DNA of 24,902 nucleotides from a virus. Positions 20,348 to 24,902 of the stretch are shown one piece after another. Position 1 is the first letter of the stretch, and each line of letters opens with the position of its first letter. The notes beneath the pieces were generated by a model. That model worked only from the letters and a program-made list of their open reading frames with translations. It did not search any database and had not been told where the DNA came from. The translations under genes were made by a program, and so were the position numbers. Location of the stretch: IMG/VR virus record IMGVR_UViG_3300048686_000643, positions 1-24,902 of that record, one strand, 5' to 3'.

Positions 20348-20680
20348 ATGGCACGAACCAAAGCTGCTGACAAATCAACCAAGGTTTCCAGTGATTATCC
20401 CCAAGGCAAACACACTGTCACGTGGCAAAACATTGATGAAGATGATTGGTGGTTAATCATCAATCTTATTCGTGGTCGAATTGAATACTTTCAGTCAAGG
20501 CTTGATGAAATACTTAAAACAAATGATCCGGATTTAATTCGCAACCAAACTGATTGGTACCGCGAAGCAATCGGAAGATTGACATTACGGTTACATGAGT
20601 TTGAAGATCAGATTAGTCCTACATATTTCAGGCGCAAACGCGCGGAGAAGGCTGCGCGTTTACATCAACCACGTTTGTAA
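20348..20680 (+). CDS. WW-type helical protein, paralogue 1, 110 aa
   Basis: A 110-aa protein, ATG 20348. After a basic N-terminus it reads HTVTWQNIDEDDWWLIINLI, then RGRIEYFQSRLDEI, a second helix and LHEFEDQISPTYFRRKRA with a basic tail. The 105-aa protein at 23670 has the same plan: K-T-V-T-x-x-x-(I/L)-[ED]-E-D-x-W-W, an R-G-x-I helix, and [EQ]-x-Q-I-[SA]-P-x-Y-F followed by basic residues. The two are therefore paralogues, probably helical bundles. Both are one-gene cassettes in the array. The family is not recognised beyond this pair. Confidence 0.8.
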   Translation: MARTKAADKSTKVSSDYPQGKHTVTWQNIDEDDWWLIINLIRGRIEYFQSRLDEILKTNDPDLIRNQTDWYREAIGRLTLRLHEFEDQISPTYFRRKRAEKAARLHQPRL

Positions 20681-20683
20681 CAA

Positions 20684-20722
20684 CTGGGCAACACCTACGT
20701 AAGTACGGTGTGTAAGCCCCAG
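20684..20722 (+). ncRNA. CTGGG/TAAGT element, copy B5
   Basis: CTGGG (20684-20688), CA, bulged A instead of T, inner stem CACC/GGTG (20692-20695, 20707-20710), TG, TAAGC instead of TAAGT (20713-20717), CCCAG (20718-20722). It ends 31 bases before the ATG at 20754. Confidence 0.85.
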
Positions 20723-20753
20723 GCTTTAACTCAATCTCAGCTTCAAACAAACC

Positions 20754-21041
20754 ATGGAACAAGCCAAGAAGTATCCTGAACTCACCTGGACAAAGAATGA
20801 GTACCATCAACTGCAAGTTGCATTGGATGCACTCAAGAACATTCGCAACCGCGAAGATAGACGTCACATGATGGATCAACATCTTGATCCACATACGTAT
20901 GACGTACTTGATGAAGTGATTGGTATGTTAAGCGACGAGCTTGACTACGATCCAACACCTAGTGAACCTGGTGAACCACCCATCACTGCCGCAGAAATGC
21001 ATGCAGCTGCATGGAAAGAACACCAGGAAATGCATCGGTAA
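20754..21041 (+). CDS. Hypothetical helical protein, 95 aa
   Basis: A 95-aa protein, ATG 20754, starting MEQAKKYPELTWTKNEYHQL. Helices continue through QVALDALKNIRNREDRRHMM and DVLDEVIGMLSDELDY. A Pro-rich linker (PTPSEPGEPPI) then leads to a His/Ala/Glu/Met helix at the end (AAEMHAAAWKEHQEMHR). Acidic overall, no Cys, no membrane span. Single-gene cassette after element B5 and followed by a G/C-rich hairpin. Not recognised. Confidence 0.76.
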   Translation: MEQAKKYPELTWTKNEYHQLQVALDALKNIRNREDRRHMMDQHLDPHTYDVLDEVIGMLSDELDYDPTPSEPGEPPITAAEMHAAAWKEHQEMHR

Positions 21042-21063
21042 CATCAGGTAGTACACATGTATT

Positions 21064-21110
21064 CCCCCCTCACACTCCCCCAAAAGAGTACCAGGGGGGA
21101 TCCTTTTATA
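21064..21110 (+). terminator. Terminator-like hairpin with two competing C-tracts
   Basis: CCCCCCT (21064-21070) can pair with AGGGGGG (21093-21099). A second tract, TCCCCC (21076-21081), can pair with the same G-tract instead. ATCCTTTTATA follows. It lies between the 95-aa gene and the HNH-AP2 gene. Confidence 0.55.
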
Positions 21111-21196
21111 TACATCAGTATCTCCTATGCATTACATCTCTTAATACACCAATCAATCCTTGACAACCGTTAGACTATTCCTTGCTTTTTATTTTT

Positions 21197-21706
21197 ATGA
21201 AGCATTTAGTTCTTCCTACTTATCAATGGCTTGAAGAATATCTTCAAGTAAATAGGGACATGGCAAGTGGTTTAATGTGGCGTCGCGATTACAGACACAT
21301 TAAAGCTGGAACCATGGCTGGATCTATTAATACAAATGGCTATTATCAAGTACGTATTAAAAGCAAGCTTTATTTAACTCACCGTATTGTTTATTGTTTA
21401 CTGCATAAACAAGATCCTGGTGATCAAATTATTGATCACCGAATTAATAAACAAGATCATTTAAGTATAAGAATAGCAACGTATTCTCAAAATTCTTTTT
21501 ATTCTAAGAAACAAGAGGGAACTACTAGTAAATACAAAGGCGTTTGTTGGGATAGGAACAAATGGAGAGCAAAGATTTCTTATCAACGTAAAGTATATAA
21601 CTTAGGAAGATTTGAAACAGAAGAAGAAGCTGCTCTTGCTTATGACAAGAAAGCACTCGAGCTTGATCCTTTGTTTGCATTTCTTAACTTTCCGCAATCC
21701 CCTTGA
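21197..21706 (+). CDS. HNH-AP2 homing-type endonuclease, possibly inactive
   Basis: A 169-aa protein; the ATG at 21197 is preferred over a TTG upstream. Residues about 60-80 (YLTHRIVYCLLHKQDPGDQI) and IDHRINKQDHLSIRIATYSQ at about 81-100 correspond to the HNH domain. Residues about 113-165 (YKGVCWDRNKWRAKISYQRK, then LGRFETEEEAALAYDKKALE and FLNFP) are a clear AP2 DNA-binding domain. In family members the stretch after DH normally carries two Asn (D-N-x-x-x-N-[LI]-R); here it reads DHLSIR, lacking both, so nuclease activity is doubtful. A promoter for the next gene overlaps the 3' end. Confidence 0.85.
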   Translation: MKHLVLPTYQWLEEYLQVNRDMASGLMWRRDYRHIKAGTMAGSINTNGYYQVRIKSKLYLTHRIVYCLLHKQDPGDQIIDHRINKQDHLSIRIATYSQNSFYSKKQEGTTSKYKGVCWDRNKWRAKISYQRKVYNLGRFETEEEAALAYDKKALELDPLFAFLNFPQSP

Positions 21707-21731
21707 CAGGGGTTGACGAGCTCTATAGACT
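21703..21731 (+). promoter_or_regulatory. Sigma-70-type promoter for the gene at 21769
   Basis: TTGACA (21703-21708), a 17-base spacer, and TAGACT (21726-21731) make a good vegetative-type promoter. The -35 box overlaps the stop codon of the HNH-AP2 gene and sits inside the inverted repeat CCCCT-TGAC-AGGGG, a possible operator. The start site would be near 21738, about 30 bases before the ATG. Confidence 0.7.
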
Positions 21732-21768
21732 GACACAGTCTTCTAGACAACACATCAATTCAACTCAC

Positions 21769-21978
21769 ATGACAAATCCAAACACTCCTCGTATTCCTGA
21801 TTCACTTGACATGCAACGACTGCAAGCTATGCAGCTCGTAGCCAAGATGAAAGAATCAGCTGAGAGACATGGCATTGGTTTCATTGGGGGCTTCATCGCC
21901 CCCAATGGAGAGAAGTTTGTAATGACAAACATGGACGACGATGATGCTATGGCACTCATGCCGGAGGATCTTAAGTGA
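21769..21978 (+). CDS. Hypothetical protein, 69 aa
   Basis: A 69-aa protein. The ATG at 21769 is chosen because a TTG further upstream would lie inside the promoter. It begins MTNPNTPRIPDSLDMQRLQA, continues as a Met/Gln-rich helix (MQLVAKMKESAERHGIGF), then GGFIAPNGEKFVMTNMDDDD and an acidic end. The Gly/Phe-rich centre could be a small strand pair. Its TGA overlaps the next gene's GTG (GTGA). First gene of a run of four overlapping genes (21769-22700). Unknown function. Confidence 0.75.
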   Translation: MTNPNTPRIPDSLDMQRLQAMQLVAKMKESAERHGIGFIGGFIAPNGEKFVMTNMDDDDAMALMPEDLK

Positions 21979-22199
21979 CACAAGAGAACTACGCAGATAG
22001 AGTATTGCATTACGTATGTGCAGCTATTGCACATCCACATACAACAATCACAGAGCACGACAAACATCGTGCTCTTGAAATCATCAGGTTTTTATATCCT
22101 GGTGAACATACTATTGAACATCTTTATTCTCAAATGAATCAAGATGATTTTAAACAAGTCAAGAACATTCGTGAACACGCACGTAACGCAATCAAATGA
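21975..22199 (+). CDS. Hypothetical helical protein, 74 aa
   Basis: A 74-aa protein with a GTG start (21975) overlapping the previous stop by four bases, and a stop overlapping the next ATG (ATGA). It begins MTQENYADRVLHYVCAAIAH and is helical, with HDKHRALEIIRFLYPGEHTI and DDFKQVKNIREHARNAIK. It has several His and an amphipathic pattern but no known motif. The tight overlaps on both sides argue strongly that it is real and coupled to its neighbours. Confidence 0.75.
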   Translation: MTQENYADRVLHYVCAAIAHPHTTITEHDKHRALEIIRFLYPGEHTIEHLYSQMNQDDFKQVKNIREHARNAIK

Positions 22200-22534
22200 C
22201 ACAAGAACATCCTGTTGTTCCTCCTTATTCTTTACTTCAAGAATGGATTGGACAACATGCCATCAAAATCAAAGGCATCAGAACACTTCTCATTGAAGCT
22301 GCACAATGGGGTGCAGATCAAGAACTTGAGAAGTGTTCTGAAATAATCCCATCTCAACTTTGCTGTGGTACTAAGGCTCAGCGTCGTGTGTTAGTTTCAA
22401 ACTTACAAGAACGACGTAGACCCAAGTCCAAACAAGTATCGATGACAGTATCTATTACAGGTACTGAAGATGAACTTGCTCAACTCATTTCCAAACTTAA
22501 AGATGACTCACAAATCTCCATTCAGTTTCGATAA
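22196..22534 (+). CDS. 'PP-L-W / AxWGADQELE' family protein with altered C-terminus
   Basis: A 112-aa protein, ATG 22196 overlapping the previous stop. The first 80 residues belong to the family repeated further right: MTQEHPVVPPYSLLQEWI, then IEAAQWGADQELEKCSEII and ERRRPKSKQ. The usual end (PPSLKEQALEALD) is replaced by VSMTVSITGTEDELAQLI and KDDSQISIQFR, an unrelated strand/helix unit. It looks like a family member that gained a different C-terminal module. The function of this family is unknown to me; members occur in cyanophages and marine Synechococcus as I recall. Confidence 0.8.
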   Translation: MTQEHPVVPPYSLLQEWIGQHAIKIKGIRTLLIEAAQWGADQELEKCSEIIPSQLCCGTKAQRRVLVSNLQERRRPKSKQVSMTVSITGTEDELAQLISKLKDDSQISIQFR

Positions 22535-22700
22535 GACCATTGCTGGATTTAACATCACAGAAAATGGAATCAAGTCTTACAGCAAATCATTTCAGCTTGG
22601 TCCATTCCAGTTCACTGTCAACGCACGTGAGTCTGGTGTGCGGGGATCTATCAGTATCCCTGGCACAGGATTAAGCAAACAGAATATTAAATTATTCTAA
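22503..22700 (+). CDS. DUF4236-like small protein, 65 aa
   Basis: A 65-aa protein whose ATG (22503) lies inside the end of the preceding gene, overlapping by 32 bases. Residues about 17-60 read FNITENGIKSYSKSFQLGPF and then GVRGSISIPGTGLSKQN. The late S-[IL]-P-G-T-G-L-S is characteristic of the small bacterial domain DUF4236, which is beta-rich and of unknown role. The N-terminus differs somewhat from the usual basic start. Recognised from the motif only. It closes the cassette before element B6. Confidence 0.65.
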   Translation: MTHKSPFSFDKTIAGFNITENGIKSYSKSFQLGPFQFTVNARESGVRGSISIPGTGLSKQNIKLF

Positions 22701-22704
22701 AGAC

Positions 22705-22760
22705 CTGGGCGTCTGTACTCGTTGTGCAAACAGCACAGAAGGAGGCAGTGTAAGTCCCAG
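22705..22760 (+). ncRNA. CTGGG/TAAGT element, copy B6
   Basis: CTGGG (22705-22709), CG (pairs with TG through one G-T), bulged T, inner stem CTG/CAG (22713-22715, 22746-22748) with a second hairpin TGTGC-AAACA-GCACA (22723-22737) in the loop, TG, TAAGT (22751-22755), CCCAG (22756-22760). It ends 29 bases before the ATG at 22790. Confidence 0.8.
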
Positions 22761-22789
22761 ATTTATTTTCCATTTACTCAACACAAGCA

Positions 22790-22996
22790 ATGACTGACAC
22801 CAAGCTCGACGAATTCCACGCAACAGCAGCACAACTGATCCGTGCTATCATCATCAACGCAATCAAAGATACTGCCGATTGCCATTGGCGTGTTGCTGAA
22901 GGACCAGAAGAAGGTAGTCAAATGGTTCGCGTTCGCGACTTAATGGCATGGGTCGAACAAACTGCATCTAACCTGGAGAAAACTGATGACAATTGA
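22790..22996 (+). CDS. Hypothetical helical protein, 68 aa
   Basis: A 68-aa protein, ATG 22790, 29 bases after element B6. It reads MTDTKLDEFHATAAQLIRAI, then IINAIKDTADCHWRVAEG and MVRVRDLMAWVEQTASNLEK: two amphipathic helices around a short polar turn, acidic overall. The last 11 bases overlap the next gene. It appears to open a cassette with three or four genes (22790-23987). No family recognised. Confidence 0.75.
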   Translation: MTDTKLDEFHATAAQLIRAIIINAIKDTADCHWRVAEGPEEGSQMVRVRDLMAWVEQTASNLEKTDDN

Positions 22997-23351
22997 ACAA
23001 AGCCCAGTCATAATATTGGGTGACTTAATAGAACAACTTGAATCGGACATTGATCGGTATGAGATCAGTACGAGCGAGGCTCTTGCACGTGCTTATGCTG
23101 CTGGCGCTGATCAGCAACTAGCAGAAGACGCGAAGTGGCTAGACCACCATGCTCTGAATGAAGCACACCTAAAAACTATTCCCGTGGGTGACTTGCTAAA
23201 AGAAGCTATGCGACCCAAACCGCCGAGCTTGAAAGAGCAGGCCAAATTTGCGGCAGCAGTGCTGCGCTCACCAGACGAAACCTGCTCTATTGCTGAGCTT
23301 CAACAACACTGGCACACCATCTGCAACGCACTGGAGCAACTCAATGACTGA
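22986..23351 (+). CDS. Divergent member of the 'GADQ / RPKPPSLKEQA' family
   Basis: A 121-aa protein, ATG 22986, overlapping the previous gene by 11 bases. The family hallmarks are partly present: AYAAGADQQLAEDAKWLDHH matches the usual AARWGADQELEACCEWL region, and MRPKPPSLKEQAKFAAAVL matches the shared C-terminal part. The N-terminus (SPVIILGDLIEQLESDI) lacks the PITPP start. It is therefore a more distant paralogue of the genes at 22196, 23344 and 24546. Helical throughout; function unknown. Confidence 0.8.
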   Translation: MTIEQSPVIILGDLIEQLESDIDRYEISTSEALARAYAAGADQQLAEDAKWLDHHALNEAHLKTIPVGDLLKEAMRPKPPSLKEQAKFAAAVLRSPDETCSIAELQQHWHTICNALEQLND

Positions 23352-23664
23352 CAACAACCATCCGATTACTCCGCCGGAAGAGCTGGTGCTGCAGTGGATG
23401 CACGAGGCAAGTGGTCAGCCACCTGGGCCTGATGCTCGCATGATCGCCACCCAAGCTGCCCGCTGGGGCGCTGACATAGAGCTGGAAGCGTGCTGTGAGT
23501 GGCTGGTTGCAAAAAACTGGAAGGTGACCCATAAACACCTCCGCGATGCCCGCCGCCCTAAGCCGCCGAGCTTGAAGAAGCAGGCATTGGAGGCAGTCGA
23601 TGCCTTGGAGGGTTTTAAGGGAGTTGGCATCATCCGCCGCGCTCTTGAATCCCTGCCCGACTAA
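23344..23664 (+). CDS. 'PITPP / AARWGADIELEACCEWL' family protein, 106 aa
   Basis: A 106-aa protein, ATG 23344, overlapping the previous stop by eight bases. It is a full family member: NHPITPPEELVLQWMHEA, ATQAARWGADIELEACCEWL, then RDARRPKPPSLKKQALEAVD and RRALESLPD. The conserved Trp-Gly-Ala-Asp-Glu and paired Cys are distinctive. I recall this as a common, multi-copy family in cyanophages and marine Synechococcus with no assigned function. Richer in G/C third positions than the cassettes around it, which hints at separate acquisition. Confidence 0.85.
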   Translation: MTDNNHPITPPEELVLQWMHEASGQPPGPDARMIATQAARWGADIELEACCEWLVAKNWKVTHKHLRDARRPKPPSLKKQALEAVDALEGFKGVGIIRRALESLPD

Positions 23665-23669
23665 ATATT

Positions 23670-23987
23670 ATGGCTAAGAAACCTGAACTCAATCCTCACT
23701 TTCCATCTGGATCAAAGACAGTTACCCTTGATCTTGAAGAGGACCAATGGTGGCATCTTATCTACACTCTCAGGGGTGAGATTGATAACTACAAACAGCG
23801 TCGACTTGATCTTGTTAGCAGGGGTAAAGAGAAATACAAAGAGCACATTGATTTGTACACAAACAGTATTCGAAATACTATTTGTTTATTAGAGACGCTT
23901 GAGACACAGATTGCACCTTTGTATTTCACCAGGGACAGACAAGCTGAATACAGAAAACGTAAGCTTGACACCATAGAATTTGATTGA
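23670..23987 (+). CDS. WW-type helical protein, paralogue 2, 105 aa
   Basis: A 105-aa protein, ATG 23670, five bases after the previous stop. It reads KTVTLDLEEDQWWHLIYTLR, RGEIDNYKQRRLDLVSRG, and ETLETQIAPLYFTRDRQAEY with a basic tail. It matches the 110-aa protein at 20348 in order and in key residues (E-D-x-W-W, R-G-x-I, Q-I-x-P-x-Y-F). Unlike that copy, it is not directly preceded by a CTGGG/TAAGT element but lies at the end of a multi-gene cassette. Function unknown. Confidence 0.8.
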   Translation: MAKKPELNPHFPSGSKTVTLDLEEDQWWHLIYTLRGEIDNYKQRRLDLVSRGKEKYKEHIDLYTNSIRNTICLLETLETQIAPLYFTRDRQAEYRKRKLDTIEFD

Positions 23988-23991
23988 AACC

Positions 23992-24019
23992 CTGGGCATC
24001 CTTTAGGTGTAAGTCCCAG
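23992..24019 (+). ncRNA. CTGGG/TAAGT element, copy B7 (shortest)
   Basis: A minimal copy of 28 bases: CTGGG (23992-23996), CA, bulged T, inner CC/GG around TTTA, TG, TAAGT (24010-24014), CCCAG (24015-24019). It ends 31 bases before the ATG at 24051 and shows what parts are essential. Confidence 0.85.
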
Positions 24020-24050
24020 CTTTAGTCCACTACCTCAACTCAATTCAACC

Positions 24051-24236
24051 ATGCGTACCACAGAATCAAACCTCAGCTTGTTTGATCGGATCAATGTTGC
24101 ACGTTGCGCAATGGAGCGTGCTAACCACAACGCTATTGATCGCGATCGTTTTGTTGATGAGTACACAACTGCAAAGATGTGGACTCGTTACAAATGCTAC
24201 ATCTCAACCACCGTTTCATTCGTGGAGCCTGACTGA
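24051..24236 (+). CDS. Hypothetical basic protein, 61 aa
   Basis: A 61-aa protein, ATG 24051, 31 bases after element B7. It reads MRTTESNLSLFDRINVARCA, then MERANHNAIDRDRFVDEYTT and a Lys/Tyr-containing end (KMWTRYKCYISTTVSFVEPD). It has a helix-rich first part with alternating acidic and basic residues and a strand-like end. Its TGA shares a base with the next ATG (TGATG), so the two are probably co-translated. Not recognised. Confidence 0.7.
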   Translation: MRTTESNLSLFDRINVARCAMERANHNAIDRDRFVDEYTTAKMWTRYKCYISTTVSFVEPD

Positions 24237-24478
24237 TGACAGTTTTAGCCATCGAAGACACTCACTTCACACAGACTCATGTCACAGTTACAGCAGTTGT
24301 TGACGACATGCGCCTGCTCTATCGGGCGACTCGCTTCGACCCTGAAGAGTGGGCTCCTGCATTGTGCACAACAACTATTGAGCTGGATCCAGAGGAACCG
24401 ATTCCTCTTGACGAAGATGGCTTCTGCAGCTATCTTGATCAGCTCGATCCTCAGTGGCAACTCGTCGAACGTGACTAA
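24236..24478 (+). CDS. Hypothetical acidic protein, 80 aa
   Basis: An 80-aa protein, ATG 24236, overlapping the previous stop by one base. It begins MTVLAIEDTHFTQTHVTVTA, a strand-rich region, continues VVDDMRLLYRATRFDPEEWA and an acidic, Pro-rich C-terminal part (ELDPEEPIPLDEDGFCSYL), ending LVERD. It looks like a small alpha/beta protein with an acidic surface, a type often seen among phage inhibitors of host enzymes, but no family or target can be named. Confidence 0.75.
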   Translation: MTVLAIEDTHFTQTHVTVTAVVDDMRLLYRATRFDPEEWAPALCTTTIELDPEEPIPLDEDGFCSYLDQLDPQWQLVERD

Positions 24479-24545
24479 CTAAGTCACACGTCCTGAGCAT
24501 GACATTAAACTGCTTAACCTATCAATTTAAACAATGCATTTAACA

Positions 24546-24902
24546 ATGACGCAAGAACACCCGATTACTCCACCGCCTGAACTAGTAGACCAGTGGCGAG
24601 CAATGCCCGAATATATTGACATTTCAGAAAAGCTTTTTTTAATCAGCATTACAACTAATAAGCTACAAGACATTGCCACTCAAGCTGCTCGCTGGGGCGC
24701 TGATCAGGAGCTGAAGGCGTGCTGTGAGTGGCTTAAAGGCACCGCCCACATTGGTATTGATTTTGAACTGATCAATGCCCGCCGCCCCAAGCCGCAGAGC
24801 TTGAAGGAGCAGGCGTATGACGCATTGGATACCTACATTTACGGCGAACCTAACCCTAAAGATAAGGAGCACACCTACAACATAATCTGTCGCGCTCTGG
24901 AA
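24546..24902 (+). CDS. 'PITPPPEL / AARWGADQEL' family protein, cut by window edge
   Basis: A frame of 119 codons open at the right edge. The ATG at 24546 gives the usual family start MTQEHPITPPPELVDQW; an in-frame ATG four codons upstream is less likely. Then come ATQAARWGADQELKACCEWL, NARRPKPQSLKEQAYDALD and the start of the final IICRALE helix, so only a few residues are probably missing. It is the fourth copy of this family within 2.7 kb. No structured element precedes it; the 67-base gap after the previous gene shows nothing notable. Confidence 0.82.
   Translation, partial: MTQEHPITPPPELVDQWRAMPEYIDISEKLFLISITTNKLQDIATQAARWGADQELKACCEWLKGTAHIGIDFELINARRPKPQSLKEQAYDALDTYIYGEPNPKDKEHTYNIICRALE

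Noticed and set aside
18863-24019. A CRISPR array or simple dispersed repeat
   Set aside because: Copies are separated by whole genes, the centre sequences are variable but self-paired, and only the structural frame is conserved.
18863-24019. Glutamine (glnA / Downstream-peptide) riboswitches known from cyanobacteria and cyanophages
   Set aside because: The conserved bases I remember for those motifs are not present; only the general idea of a short structured leader is shared. A covariance search would settle it.

Overview
The window looks like part of a tailed phage genome, probably a cyanophage of a marine or freshwater picocyanobacterium (Synechococcus/Cyanobium type). The firmest evidence is a complete large terminase (3022-4548, minus strand) with ATPase and nuclease motifs. 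A portal-like protein follows it and runs off the left edge. The host guess rests on the small-protein family at 22196-24902 (PP-x-L-x-x-W start, ARWGADQELE core, RRPKPPSLKEQA tail), which from memory is typical of marine Synechococcus and its phages. I could run no database search.

Layout. Positions 1-14848 hold one dense minus-strand cluster with many 1-4 base start/stop overlaps. In transcription order it runs: a 999-aa coiled-coil protein, a series of Gly/Ala-rich proteins with hydrophobic stretches (candidate internal virion or DNA-ejection proteins), several small proteins, a candidate small terminase, the large terminase, a small membrane/coiled-coil protein, an AbrB-like protein, and the portal. 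Positions 14849-14975 are a divergent intergenic region. From 14976 everything reads on the plus strand: one small gene with a good terminator, a 490-base gene-free region full of inverted repeats (15183-15672), and then about 30 small, mostly unrecognised genes with two HNH-type endonuclease genes among them.

The most interesting content is between the plus-strand genes. Two families of repeated, structured intergenic elements stand out. From 18471 to 24019 there are six full copies and one half copy of an element with a fixed plan: CTGGG, CA, a one-base bulge, a variable stem-loop, TG, TAAGT, CCCAG. The inner stems differ completely in sequence yet stay paired, and every full copy ends 29-31 bases before a start codon whose leader lacks an obvious Shine-Dalgarno. 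From 15845 to 16424 three elements carry a hairpin with a tRNA T-loop-like heptaloop, followed by the hairpin TGCCAC-AATCC(A/C)-GTGGCA, 16-18 bases before the next start. A third type (16911-17757) pairs a terminator-like hairpin with a TGCAGG hairpin. The right half therefore reads as an array of small gene cassettes separated by structured joints. It resembles in logic the promoter/stem-loop cassettes of T4-type phages, or integron cassettes, but the sequences are unlike either as far as I can tell.

Limits: most small genes are of unknown function, family names are by eye, and all RNA structures are hand-folded.
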